64,000 nucleotides of DNA, taken from the NCBI GenBank assembly GCA_029718625.1, contig CM056377.1, positions 107,695,534-107,759,533 on the forward strand, read 5' to 3'. Below, in pieces: positions 25,435 through 38,090 of the stretch. This DNA is from Synaphobranchus kaupii. Its lineage: Eukaryota > Chordata > Actinopteri > Anguilliformes > Synaphobranchidae. Positions within the stretch are counted from its first letter, which is position 1, and each line of letters starts with the position of its first letter. The position numbers were made by a program, and so were the translations under genes. The notes beneath the pieces are model-generated. The model was not told the origin of the DNA. It ran no database searches and saw only the letters and a list, made by a program, of their open reading frames with translations.

Positions 25435-25497
<63 letters not shown>
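25404..25497 (+). repeat. (AC)n/(GCAC)n microsatellite
   Basis: AC repeat interrupted by GCAC units at its left end, about 94 bases. Confidence 0.95.
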
Positions 25498-26463
25498 TAC
25501 TCATCAGGCCAGGTGGGGGCAAGTAGTTAGACTGACATCATCTCACCTGGTGAGCGTTCCCTTCCTCCCCACTGTCACCGCTGTCTGTCCTGAATGCTTC
25601 ACTTCCCTTTTTAGGTCGTAACCACCTCACCTCAATTTCACCTCAAGGTCTAATTAACCACATAAAGCTGACCCCATCATGTGCCGAAGTTTCCTTATTA
25701 CTGCTGTAGTTATACTTCATTAATCACAGAGGAATTTTTATTGTGTGCCATTTTTGATTGTGTGCCGGGTTTGGTGGGCAGTAAAATTCCACAGCACCAA
25801 CTCATTAAAGTGAAAACCTCTCCTTCAATGCATTCAATAAGATCTGTGGGCGTTGATTGAACTAGAGGATATTTTAATAATCCAGACCGGGCTATGAATT
25901 ATGCACTTGTAAAGATGAAAAGAACGTGAGTGTTGTGAGGTGTCACTGGCCGCCCGTGTCAAAAGCCCACTTCTGCTAACACAGCTGCCGGTGATCAGTC
26001 CGACCGAGCTTAAAGCCCTCTCACGGCTAAGACAGGGTGAAGTATTAATGGATATGAACTGCTCTCCAGATGAAGTATTTACAATCAGCAGTTATTACCT
26101 AGCAAAAAAAAGCAGCCGCTCTCAGAAAGCAGGTCAATTATAATCAAATTGAAAGTATGACACAGGAATAAGTTTAGATCTTGACCCATCTGACAGCACA
26201 GTTCAAAATCATGCAGTGGCAGGAGTAAGTGGAAGCCGCTGTTACAGAACTCTGAGGGGTAATAGCAGGCGGCCAGATGAACCTCAAAACATTTTTAACA
26301 GTTCAGACGATTCAGTTTATAGTTATAGAGACTAAAAAAAGTTACTCTCTTGCATGCCTTTCAGTTGCTAGAACGGAGTGGTAAAGTAGCACTGCTCATG
26401 ACATGCATGTAATGTAGCTGCAGAGTGATATTTATTAGATTTTCAATATATCTTGACATACAC

Positions 26464-26641
26464 CAGGGGTGTCAAACTCCAGTCCTGGAGGCACTGCAGA
26501 GTCTGCACGTTTTTGGGCTGTCCTTTCCATTAGTGTGCAGGCTCTTTAGCCAATCAGTGGCTTAAATGAATACTTAAGTGCTGAAATACGCCAAAAGCAG
26601 CAGACGCTACGGGCCTCCAGGACTTTAGTATGACACACTAG
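26464..26641. mobile_element. hAT-type MITE, degraded
   Basis: Starts CAGGGGTGTCAAACTCCAG, and its right end retains CTCCAGGAC and a decayed GACACACTAG. Flanks ACATACAC and ACGTACAG match at six of eight positions. No coding capacity. Confidence 0.65.
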
Positions 26642-26789
26642 ACGTACAGTATCAGCTTGACATTCATGGGTTCTCATTTTATGAAATGAGTTTGCATCAT
26701 GAAAGTTTAGGGTACGTCTGTTCTGCACAGTAAAGCACTCACACACAGGCAGAAAGGTATACACAGCAGGTGTGCTTTAGATGCTTGCT

Positions 26790-27003
26790 AGGGAGGCAGT
26801 GTAGCATAATGGTTTGGGAACTGGGCTTGTGCTTCTAGCCTGTTCGATTCCCAGCTGGGACGCTGCCACTGCACCCTTGAGCAATGTACTTAACCCGAAT
26901 AGCTTTGGTAAATATCCGGCTCTCTGGATGTGTCGTGCGTGAGAAATTTTGTCTGCGTAGGTTGCTCTGGATGAAAAGTGTCTGCTAATTTAATGTAATA
27001 TTA
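26790..27003 (+). mobile_element. tRNA-derived SINE, UnaSINE-like, older copy
   Basis: Begins with a Pol III A box (GTAGCATAATGG) and a B box (GTTCGATTCC), then the shared body GAGCAATGTACTTAACCCGAAT. It ends in a decayed stem-loop (TTGCTCTGGATGAAAAGTG) and a TAATGTAATA tail. The same family occurs at 37514-37926. Confidence 0.8.
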
Positions 27004-29189
27004 AACTCACATCTGATTCAATGACCTTCTGCACGCTCATGCCTTGCAAATGTAATCAAGCGCAAACCGCACGTTGCATTCAGTCTGATAAGATGTATCA
27101 CCTGGTCCTGCAGCAGCGCAACATTCATCAACGAGCGCTGATTTAGAGTGCAGAGCAGGAGCTCCTCGTCCCGGGGAGAGAGCGGGCTAGAGCTGGCATC
27201 CAGGAGGCGACTGGCGGAGGCTGACTTTTTTTTCCGGAGAAACCCCCCCCGTCAGTGATTTTCCGGGCGCTTTGTGCTCATGCAGCAGGCGTTTGGAAGC
27301 CGTTCACACAGGCCCTCCTGCCTTCGCTGTGGCAGGTGGAATTTCGCATGCATGGCTGGCCTTCTTGGCTGCAGCCGCAGTTGCTAGGCGACAGGCGATC
27401 CAGCAGCGGAGGGGACCTGACATTAGGAAAAGCAAATTGACCACGGGAGGGCTAATCTGGCGTGAAACAGCAGCTGGCTGGGTACACTCTATCACCAAGA
27501 CCAGCAGTGGCTGTCAGGGGACAGACCTCCCTCGATTCTCCTCGTGCCATGCCCTCACAGGTACCGGGCCAGACGGGGCCCAGTCATGTGATCCACATTA
27601 GGGCTCAAACGAACTGTGGGCTCCTGTGTTTCCGGAGCTCAGAAGCGACAGCGTAGATGCCTCGCGATGTTCAAGGCATCTGTCTTAATGTTCGGCGTCT
27701 GATGTCTAGACAGAACACCACAGGGCGGGCAGGGTGTTACAAAGCGAAGGCATAGGATTTTGAGAAATGGCGGGCGCGTGAATTTGTTCTCCCAATATGG
27801 CGTTCGTTCAAGGGCGTATATCACCGAAGAGGTATTTCAAGTGTAACAAGCGCCAGAGATGATAGCAAGCTCACCGGTTAACTGAAGTAGAAATGAAAGA
27901 GGATGAAAACAACGATACAAAGTAAAAACAGACAACATCCTATATTAAGCTTTCAGGAAATTCTATGTGCTCCACCAGCTTTATGCGCTTTAGAGTAACA
28001 TTCACAAAAAACCTGAGCTGAAGGAAGAGAAGGAAAGATGGACTCCTGAGCCATCCGAAATCACAGGAGGGATGCAGAAGGCACTGTACGATGTGACAAA
28101 AACACACTGCCCATGAGCTCAGTGAGCTTCGTTCCCCTCTCTTGGCCAGCGCTGACACCTCATAGTTTCCTGGAGTGGGTTGTAGAGCCGTGGAGTACGC
28201 TGTGCCCTAATGAAAGAGCATGTCTTCCTTTGTGACAAAACAACTCAGTGTAATGATGTGGTGGGCTTCCCTGATTCAGGGAGACCAGGCAGGGGGTATC
28301 CCTCCAGTCCACACACTGTCTGGCTAATCATAGGGCATCAGGCATGCAGACAATAAGCTAACTAACTCTTCTAATCAACCGCCCATTATTTCCACCCGCA
28401 CAAATTATTTCACCGTTTATGTAGTGACGTTCGTTATCAGTTTTAGTGAATTGGCAAAGATTACTTGACTTGGAGAGACAAACCTAGAGCAAAAGCACAG
28501 TGTTTTCCTTGGAACTAGGCATTGATAGGTATTGACACGAGATATAATACATTAATAAATACTTTCAGCTGTTTCAGCCATGCCATGATATGTTAAATGA
28601 ATCAACATCAGATTTTAGTAGAGTAATAATTAGACTGTAAGACACAATAATGCACGATAATACCTAAACCCCAGATATCTGTGCCATTTTCCAAATCAGC
28701 GGGGACATGGTAACAGTACTTCTCCATTTGCTTTGTGCTGACCCTTCTCCGTTTACTCCTATGTATATGTATCTGTTCTGCAGAGGACCGCATCCTGAAA
28801 TGAACAATTTCACTGAAACTATCAGATTGTATCCTGAACAGGTTTTACTCTGATGAATGAACACTGATTCAGAAACATCTCTCTGCCCATCTTTTGGTCC
28901 TCATAAAGTTGCAGATATGTATAACTGCAATTCGTGCTACCACTTTGAGGACCCCATAACTGAATGAAAGAATCTAATGAAGATTTCTAATAAGAAGATA
29001 CTGTGTAACTGAGCAGTAATTTGATTTCATTAAACATGTGCTAATTAAGCCTTCGTTAATAATTCACATCAAATCTGTACGATCACATTCCACAGCAATA
29101 CGGTGGCTACTCGGCAGTCCTCCAGAACTGATTCACTCTACAAGGATAGGTAAGTGTCAGGCACGCCTGAGGACATCTTAGGCTTCACA

Positions 29190-29192
29190 CAT

Positions 29193-29232
<40 letters not shown>

Positions 29233-29346
29233 TGTATTAAAAAGCATTGCCAAGTATGACATAACATGACTTGCCACTGGGGGGGGGGGGGGGGGGGGCA
29301 GCAGAAATAGAATAGCCCTTTCAATCAAAGCACACACCCCCCCCCC

Positions 29347-29377
<31 letters not shown>

Positions 29378-29380
29378 ACA
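29190..29380. repeat. Composite (AC)n - G20 - C27 - (AC)n tract
   Basis: AC repeat at about 29190-29227, a run of 20 G at 29279-29298, a run of 27 C at 29337-29363 and AC again at 29364-29380. The G and C runs, 38 bases apart, are complementary and could form a hairpin. Homopolymer lengths are unreliable. Confidence 0.85.
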
Positions 29381-32300
29381 ACCTTCTGCAACAGCAACTT
29401 TCCTTCACAATCTGATAACCCAAAATGAGAGCAGCAGACTCTTTAAACTCACAGTTGAGTCAAAAGTATTTCTATAGCATAAGCTTTTAATCTAACAGAG
29501 ATCCTAACACAGTCATTCATTATATACAGTTTTCATGTACAAAAACAATAAACATGCTTATGATTTAATGCAGACCTTGCAAACAGCAGACAGTACAAAA
29601 AAATATTTATAATTACATTTTTAAATCTTAATGTGGACCTATCACATATGTAAAATTAAAACAGTTATTGCAAGACTGTCCAAACCACTGAGAAAGTGTG
29701 GCAATCACACAGAGCAGCAAACCTAGCTAGATATACTTTCAGATGTACCTTTGTGTTAGCTTGCTAGCTAACTGATTGATTTGGTAAATGCTTCACATTT
29801 CAATTATTTAACTTATGTGTGGCGGCTGTCATAATAAATTTAGCTACCTAACTAATAACAATTTGTTATTACATTTAAATTCAATAAATAACAAATCATC
29901 ATAGCTGTAACTCCGCAAATGTTGCAAAGTAGAAAATGACTGGTTGATATGTTTTGTGTAGCTTATGTCATGGTCAATTGGTGAACTGTTTCATGTCCAG
30001 AATGGTGTGTATGAGTTTGTATGGAGGAGCAGTTGAATTGTAATTTTAAATAGGGTATAAAAAGGCTAGGGCCACAACTGCTTATGGGTTTTTCAGACAA
30101 GCTCAAAGCTTCTCTGCTGCCTTTCCTATTGGTCTCAGTATCAACCATTTCATAAACTGCATCATGTTAACTGACCTCTTCATCCGTATGAACATGTGCT
30201 TAAACCAGAGCAGAGCCAAAAGTGTAACAAGCTCAATACCCCTGTCGCAAACAAACCGGTTGTATTCTATAGAGGAAGACTAAACATTGCCTTGTAATAC
30301 CTCACAGTGAACATCATCACTTTTGATAATGCTATGATTAAGTGCAAAATTTTACTATTTATATTTTTACAAGACATGTCATAGCCATTACTGTATGTTG
30401 GACAAGACACCCTAATGCAAAGCCATTCCAGCTCATAGGACCGTCCATTTCCTCATAGATGTAGATTTAAGCTTTGCTTCCCTGGCATTAAGTAAAAATG
30501 TATATGCAAATGTACAGGTGCGATTCAAAATTATGTATGAAAACAGTTTTAACCAAAATAGATTTATGGATCCCACAAGGATTAATAATCATGAATTTGG
30601 ATGTAAACTGCATAGGAATTGTTTGTGAATATATTTGGCTTTGCAGGGTTTCACAGACGCAACCTCCACCCTCTTTGGATGTGCCATGACAAGAGGGTTC
30701 TCAGGTCATTAAACCAGTAATGAGGCCATATGGTCATGAAACAAACAGCCCTTGGATGTTCATTTTAAGTATGGACTGGCTTATTCTTATGCTTGGTGCT
30801 GTTTACAGTGGCTCGGAATTTGGTGAAATAGGTAAGTATGATATAATACAGTTTAACAGCACAGTTTATCGTACTTCAAACATGAAATAAAATATCACGT
30901 AATGTAAAGGAAATATTTTTACCATTTTGTTTTTAAGTTCTAACTGTATTTTTAAAGAGAAACAAACCGTACTTCAACAGTACCATGGAACATCTACCTA
31001 ATGTTGCATTTCGCCACCATTTTATACCTGCTCACACACATTAGTTTAGATGAGTCTTAAATAGGCAATATAGGGATGGTGAAAATGTCCAAACTGAGAA
31101 GACCAGATTGGAACTAGGCACATGATATCAGGGTTGCTGTCCCCTCAGCAAAGATTGCCAAAGATTTTGATGTCTAGAGGTATGGGCTTATTTGAATCTG
31201 ATAAGTGTCCTTATCGAAACACTGAGCCATTGGTAAGTTTCTACTGCCACCTAACAGGCTTACCAACACCACTAGTGCTTACTAGATTTTCCATTGTACT
31301 GCTCTGTCCTAGTTCTACCTTCTTATCATCTGCTCCTCAGCAAGGGAAAGTAATTAGGCAGACTGGCTGCTGGCTTAAGTTCTGAGCCAAATTTTTAAGA
31401 CTATTTCATACTGTATTGTCCTTATTTATTGAACAAGTTATCACGTTTCCAATGTACCAATCCATAAAATTGCACTGCAATAAAATGTAGATCTTTTCAA
31501 ACATTTTGTGTGTTTAAATATAAGTCAAATACAGGTCAAATAGAGGTCTTTATGAACCCATTCCCATTAACTTTATAGGTGATACACTCCCAATTTATGG
31601 AGCGTAGGGATGAATGCATTTCGGCGCTTTATGAAAGTGCATATTTTTCCATTATGACATTTGGAGTGGATGGAGGATGAAAAGAGACAGGAATGTACCC
31701 CTGCCACAACACTCTTGAAGGAAGTTCAAGATGTCTCGCGGTTTTCGAAATAAAAGACAGAGATAGGCTTTCAAAATTCAAACGGCTTTTTTTTCTCTTC
31801 GGAAAAGTTAGCTGGAAGCACCTTTATGTAGCATTAGTCATGTTCTGCACCAGAAAGTAAATAAAAAAATGATATCTATTTTTAATAACCCCAGGTAAAT
31901 TCTTAGTCTCAGAGCTCAGGGTGCTCAAAGTGTATACACACATGCAACACGCAAAAAAAAACCCTAACTTTTCTGCCTTCTCCTCTTTTCAGGAAAGTCG
32001 ATGGGCCAGCTGGTGTGTTTTTGATGTGCTTTTCTCTTTAATACTTCCTAGCGCTGGCTGCTCCCCTGTCTGAGCTCCTTTTTCTTCCTCTACACCCAGC
32101 TCTGAAGCCAAATCCTTCTGGGTCCCAATTAAGACTCAAAGCTGCTGTTCTCTGTATGATAACAACACCAAGTGCTGACAACATGCTACCTGTCAACATG
32201 AACATCACACCCACCATCTGTTCCCTTGCAAATTGTCTTCATTACTTGCAACTCCACAATACGCCGCTTCCTTTAAAAAAAATTTAAAAAATTTAAAAAA

Positions 32301-33569
32301 AACTTTTAAAATGCTTTCTAATTACCTGGTAATCTCACTCAAAAGACATAGCTGCATTTTAATACAGTCCTTCCCCCATTTTGATTTACTGGTGTTTTTG
32401 GAATGGGAGCGATTTGAAATGAAGACAAAAACGCATCCCTTTCCCTGATTGCTAAAACAACAGCTAATTAAAATACAGGCCTCCGTTGTAGGTAAGCACA
32501 TTTTCAACCTCACACCCCCCTATTCTTAATAGCTTTCACAGTTGGAACAAATTATCCAGAAGAACAGATAATAGATTTTCTTTTCTAATTAAAATTGAGA
32601 TTTTTCCTTCTCTGGTCTATTAATCAGAGGATGAAAATAGTTAGCAAAAAATAAAAAATGAGAGAACGGCTCTATTCTAAGTGACTCTCTCTCTCCTCTT
32701 TCTCTCTCTCTCCAAGGCCGTTTAAAATAGCATGTGGTCTGTTTACTGTACCCTCTTACACATTAGGTCTGCATTATAGCATTATATAGCTTTTACTCCG
32801 CAAACATATTTCAGACAGGCACAATATGATCTGAAAATTTAGCCTAACATCAATCAGAGGTTTTTTAAGAGCACAACAAAGGTTCTGAGAGTAGATTCTG
32901 AATGTGAGCAGCAAAAATGCATTAACCACTGGTCAGTGAATACATCAGATTACTATATGATCTCTTTGCCTCTCATTATGCGGCTGAATCAGTCAGCGAG
33001 CTAAGTTATCCCCCTGAGTGTTACTTCTGAATTACGTCTTCTCATATTCTAGAACTGATATCACATATCCTGTACCCCTGTCTTCCTTTCAAACATAATC
33101 AAATGCATGCATACAAGCAACATGCAAACTTACATACATACTTACATACTTATATACGTACGTACATACATATACACCCATGTGAAAACATAGTATACTT
33201 CAGCGTACTTAAGGTGTAATTATATGCAACTTAATTATACTTCAAGTATGCAAAAGTATAAAATGGTGTACTTCAAGTCTGCATCAGCATAGATTTTTTT
33301 CACGTGGGCACACATATATGTATTTAAACGTGCTTATATACACACTAACATACACAAATACAAATATACACACATTTTAGATATTACACACATTCTCACA
33401 TACAGTCCTTTCCTATACATTTCTGTATATAGCCAGAATATAGAGCGTACATGCCTAGTCAGCTGCAGCCACATTAGGGCCGGGCATCTGTCAGACTGTA
33501 CACACAGCACTTATAATCTCAAACACCTCCTTTTCCTGTGAGACACTGACCAAGACAGATGTGGAAATG

Positions 33570-33583
33570 GTTGCCATGGAGAC
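33570..33583 (+). promoter_or_regulatory. RFX X-box-like motif
   Basis: GTTGCCATGGAGAC closely fits the RFX X-box (GTTGCCATGGHAAC type). It sits in a repeat-free block (33545-33660) with TAATTTGCAT beside it. Confidence 0.35.
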
Positions 33584-33860
33584 AAGGACATAATTTGCAT
33601 TATAAGAATAACATCAGCTGATATTAAGAAGAGCATTGTGGGAAGAATAAAGTAAAAGCGACATAATACAATGTCTGATCCGTAAACAGGCATCAGTTCA
33701 TTGAGAGTGTAAAACTAGCTAAAAATACTAAACAACAGGCCCAATGGGGAGTGAAAATGTGTGTATATGGGACTGAATTGCATGTGTTTAGAGCCCTTTT
33801 TGCGAGGTGCCATCTCTATTACTTTCTTCACTCCTGCCCATGCTATTGCTCACTCATTTT

Positions 33861-33973
33861 CGCACACACACACACACACACACGCACACACGCACGCATG
33901 CACACACACGCACACACACACACGCACGCACACACACACACGCATGCACGCACGCACCGCACACGCGCACACA

Positions 33974-34017
<44 letters not shown>
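33861..34017 (+). repeat. (AC)n/(GCAC)n long microsatellite
   Basis: About 157 bases of AC with interspersed GC and CGCA steps. The long open frames on both strands here are artefacts of the repeat. Confidence 0.95.
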
Positions 34018-35548
34018 AGGAATAAGATTCTCCAACAAAGATCTAATGCTGGACACAACAAAAGTGAGAGAGACCATCAATGGGAAAAATGAGACAAGCT
34101 CTGTCTTTACTCTCTCCCTCAGTGGTTTTTCTTCATTAATTGCTCTCCAGAATGTTTTCAGAAGTTATCACAGTGTCTCACAGCAGACTTATCAAGCAGC
34201 ACAAATCCCAACTGCACACATGGTAGTATCTTGTCCAAAGGGACTTTTAAGCTATAGGCTGTAGAATAACTCGGATCCCACCAGCCATTCTCCGTTTCCT
34301 TGTCCAGTCAGGCATCCTAAATGTTTATTGCCATTATCAAGATTTAAGTAATTGTTAAAATCTGGCTCATTTGACACAAAGGTCACAGTCTGCCACAAAG
34401 CCATTTCAAAGAATATTCAGTTCTGAAAGATATGCATAACCAACAAGAGCTTCGGTTTTACACTTGAATAGAACATAAATGAGGTGGGCATGGCTTTGGC
34501 CAAGTGGCTTGGCCTTCTAAAGTTTAAAAACCTTTTTTTTCTTCTTCTTCCAGGTTTCCTGACTGTATTACTGGTCTGCACACATTCCAGTGCATCAAGG
34601 TATAGCTCGTACCCTCTGCACATGTCATGACCTCTTCAGATGTATTCATATGACTTTAACAGTGGCACACCTAAGCTAAGTGTGATCTCAATGGCTTCAT
34701 CCCCTAGCTGAGGGGATATCGCTGGTACGCTGCTTTCCCCTTGTAAATAGAACCAGTTATTGTCCATGGATAATGTGCTCAAACAATGTCCCTATCTGTC
34801 CTTGTTATTGGAAACTGTCAAGCAGTGAATAATGAGGACTATGGGGTGTCAGATGTCCCATGCAGTGCATGTGTGATATTGTTTATGTGACACATAGAAG
34901 CAAACATCTGTTTGCCTGCCTCACCAAAATCCCTCTCAGTTCTGTCCTTCTTCCCATACAATACAACTTGCTCTTAGCACAAATATTGCCTGTCTATTTC
35001 TCTCCTGCCACATAAGCTGAAAGAAATTGGGCATTTTTGAGAAGCTGTTAAAAGAGCATAGTTACTCCTCCTCATTGTTGTCTGACAGTGAAATTTCCCT
35101 CATCACCTTGCACAGGAGGAGAGCCACAAAAAACGAAAATGCTACATGTTCATTTGAACGGTAACTGATCTGTATTCTGACCCTTGGCCTAAGTTCACCC
35201 CAAAGCAGGTGTGTTGGAAGTGTGATTGGTGGCAAGGGGGGTGGGGGGGGGGGGGGGGTACCTGAAATCACTGGATCAAAGGCCTCAGCTACCATACCTT
35301 TTTCAAAGTAAGGTTTTCATCTCACATGTTCACAAAAAAAATTCAAGACAAAATGCAGGTGTTTGTCACTGGTCTGTAAGTCCGTTATAGTATCGCTTGT
35401 AAGAGTACCAGAAAATAAGATATCAAGTCTTTTTTTTTTTGTTGTTTTTTTTTGTTTTTTTTGTTTTTGATGTTGTTGGGTCACAGACATCAGGAGGGTC
35501 ATGGCATGCAACGGATATGCGATCAAATATTAAAAATTATTACTTTAT

Positions 35549-35780
35549 TCTATATATAAATGCAGGGATGCCAATAATTGTATAACACATGATTTTGTTA
35601 AAAATAATTATTTCTTGGTGAGGGATTTTTTTTTCTCATAATAAATTTACTTAAATTAAAGGGTTGTATTTCTTCTCATTTTTTAAGTGTGACATTAAGC
35701 TAATTCACCAAACGGTGAATTTTCTATAACCCTTTTTACTCATCTTAACCAAGGGTGCCAATAATAGTGGAGGGACACTG
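35549..35780. mobile_element. Tc1/mariner-type MITE, left-truncated
   Basis: Same family as 14462-14762. Keeps the internal GGATGCCAATAATTGT, the AATAATTATTTCTTGGTGAGGG stretch and the right end TAGTGGAGGGACACTG followed by TA. The opposite terminus is missing. Confidence 0.75.
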
Positions 35781-35782
35781 TA

Positions 35783-37513
35783 CCTATAAGCAACAATTTA
35801 GAAACTGGTGGAATTCATATGTTGTTTTGCAGGTGGTACACAGGTATGGTATGTGTAGGTACGTATATATTTAAATTTGAAATGAGGTATTTTGAACCAC
35901 TAGCCATCCTTGGCGGTGAATCATAATTCTCCCAGCTCTAATCCGGGGGCTACCCACAGAGCACCTGCGAAGGAGAGAACATGCAGTGGGAGCCCATTGA
36001 GGCAAGCAGGGCTAGGCACAACTTTAGACACAATCATTCTGAGACTGTATGGCAGTAAGAGATTAGGTTTACCAGGGCTAGGAAGGGAATTCCCCTGTGA
36101 TGGGAGCCCGCCCACGCAAAAGACTATGCCCACATTGGGTATCTTCCTGTCATTTGTGCAAATCACAGGAACACATTGGGTAAAATATAACAAAAACAGG
36201 CTATATTTAAATGTGAATGGAATTAGACAGATGTGGGCATAAACTGAAAATGCTATTATCCACGGCACAGAGTAAGCCAATTAACTGTACATCATATACA
36301 AGACGTGTATGAGGGACAGCACTTGAATATGAGCGGAGACTGTTTAGTATTCGAAACAATAATTGAACAGTGAAGGTTTGGCTTCTTGATGAGCTCCCGT
36401 AGTGTTTTTGTTCCATCAAATTTTTTGTTCCAATCTAAATGTTTGGTGTCGTGTAGGGGCAGCCTGTCCTATTATGTTCTGAGTGGTGACCCCAAAAGAG
36501 TATCCTCGATTGAGGCTTTCTTTAAACCATGAACCTTCTGAACAGTTCAGCCTACTGTACACCAATAAAAATATTATTTCATGAATTTAACGCAACATTT
36601 ATTTGTTGATATCTGTACTGACGTGATAGCCATACGAGGACCGGGATTAAAAAACAGAATTCATTCTTCATGTACATTGCATGTGTCAGTTACTCGCTGT
36701 TTAAACCAATAAATCATCATATTAACTGCCACTGTCAGACAGAGGGGGAGGCTTATTGCCACAGTGGCCACTGATCAGGGACAGAGCCACTTCCATTCCA
36801 GCAGCAGTAACTAGGCATTTCCACCAGCACAGCCCACCTGGGGAATGCATTTTATTACCCCATTGTTAAGGAATCTGAACATATCACTGCCAAACACTAA
36901 AATCTTTTGTGAGAAGCAGTAAAAATACAAAAGAAAGAAGCTGAAAAATGTCCTCAGGGGTTTTCTTTCTCCTTCCTGTCTCTTACCACTTCTTTTTAAT
37001 TACGGGTAATGTACATCAGAGTGGCTTCAGCGGCTCCTTTCCACGGCCATTTTTATATTTCTTCCGCTATTAAGCGGTAAAATTAGGTTTATGCATAGTT
37101 TAAGGTAGCGGGGGAAGGGCAGGGGATGCAGGGCTGGTCCGTGGGTCTCAGAGGAGGCTGCGTTCACTTCAACCCCCCCCCCCACCCACCTCCCCTCCTC
37201 CCCGCTCGCCCGTACTCCCAATCTCTTCGATCTGTCATTCGCTGGCATTTACAGCGCATTTCATTCTGCCATTCCTTAAGGACAATTGGTTTTCTCTTCT
37301 GGTTCCATTAACATAAAGTCGGGTTGAAAATGAGGGTGGTGCAGTATTACTCTCTGAATGGGCAGAATGGGGCCTGAGCATAACACTCACCAGGCCTCGC
37401 CTGCAGGCTTAACCCTTCGTGCTCAGAAGCATCTCCATCACCTCTGCGTACTGCAGTGACACCGTACCAGGACGCAGTTACATTGACACAGTTGACACAT
37501 ACTATTTACTTTA
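35783..37513. other. Intergenic, no gene seen
   Basis: Unique-looking sequence with a short C run near 37172. The section 36700-37300 is free of recognisable repeats and may be conserved. No exon found. Confidence 0.5.
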
Positions 37514-37703
37514 ATGGGGCGGCAGTGTAGCATAATGGGTATGGGCTTGGGCTTCGATTCCAGGTTTGATTCCCAGCACTGCCGTTGGAACCTTGAGCAA
37601 GGTACTTAACCTGAATTGCTTCAGTGTATGTCCAGCTGTATAAATGGATACTATGTAAAAAGTGCAAAAGTTGTGTTTTCTTGGTTGCTCTGGATAAGAG
37701 CGT
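37514..37703 (+). mobile_element. tRNA-derived SINE, UnaSINE-like, first of a tandem pair
   Basis: A box GTGTAGCATAATGGG and B box GGTTTGATTCC near the start, body GAGCAAGGTACTTAACCTGAA. It ends with a GGATA-loop stem (GCTCTGGATAAGAGCGTC). The GGATA stem-loop is the recognition element described for eel UnaL2/UnaSINE. The tail is cut short where the next copy begins. Confidence 0.85.
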
Positions 37704-37927
37704 CTGCTAAATAGCGGCAATGTAGTATAATGGTTAAGGAACTGGTGTCCTACCAGTGTCCCAGGTAGGACACTGCTGTTGTACCCTTGAGCAAGGTGCT
37801 TAACCTGAATCGCTTCAGTATATATCCAGCTGTATAAATGGATAATATGTAAAAAAATGCAACAAAAAAAAAAAGTTGTGTAAGTCGCTCTGGATAAGAG
37901 CGTCTGCTAAATAACTGTAATGTAATG
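37704..37927 (+). mobile_element. tRNA-derived SINE, UnaSINE-like, second of a tandem pair
   Basis: Starts GGCAATGTAGTATAATGGTT (A-box region), with a poorly kept B box around CCCAGGTAGGACACTG. It carries the same body, an inner A-run, then a complete stem-loop CGCTCTGGATAAGAGCG and a tail CTGTAATGTAATG containing the TGTAA unit. It lies head to tail in the tail of the previous copy. Confidence 0.85.
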
Positions 37928-38090
37928 CTAAAATGCCACTAATGTAATGTTAATCATCGCTTGGCTATATGTGGTCAGAGGTAGTTATTGACCATGTGGT
38001 AATAAGTATGTTTGTTGTCAGGCAAACAGTATTGTGCAAAAATGGCAAAAACTAGCGCATTTTTGAAACAAGCAAAAATGGTGTATGTAG

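Larger units (their letters stand above)
24258..26463. other. Intergenic with two (AC)n tracts and a candidate regulatory block
   Basis: AC microsatellites lie at 24611-24660 and 25404-25497. The stretch 25680-26200 is repeat-free, with several TAAT or ATTA cores, and is a candidate conserved noncoding element. No exon recognised. Confidence 0.5.
27004..35548. other. Long intergenic stretch with no supported gene
   Basis: Contents: a G-run/C-run/AC composite (29190-29380), an ATTA-rich block (28985-29100), a repeat-free stretch with homeodomain-like cores (31980-32690), an RFX X-box-like site (33570-33583), a long AC tract (33861-34017), a G run (35242-35258) and a T-rich tract (35431-35467). 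Open frames are short or come from microsatellites. I recognise no exon. Confidence 0.6.

Noticed and set aside
25158..25493. Cys/Val repeat frame on the minus strand
   Set aside because: Translation of an (AC)n microsatellite.
26790..26860. A and B boxes of a tRNA gene
   Set aside because: They belong to the head of a SINE; no acceptor stem or anticodon arm consistent with a functional tRNA. The same applies at 37514.
33751..34264. Long histidine/threonine-rich and cysteine/valine-rich frames on both strands
   Set aside because: Translation of the (AC)n microsatellite.
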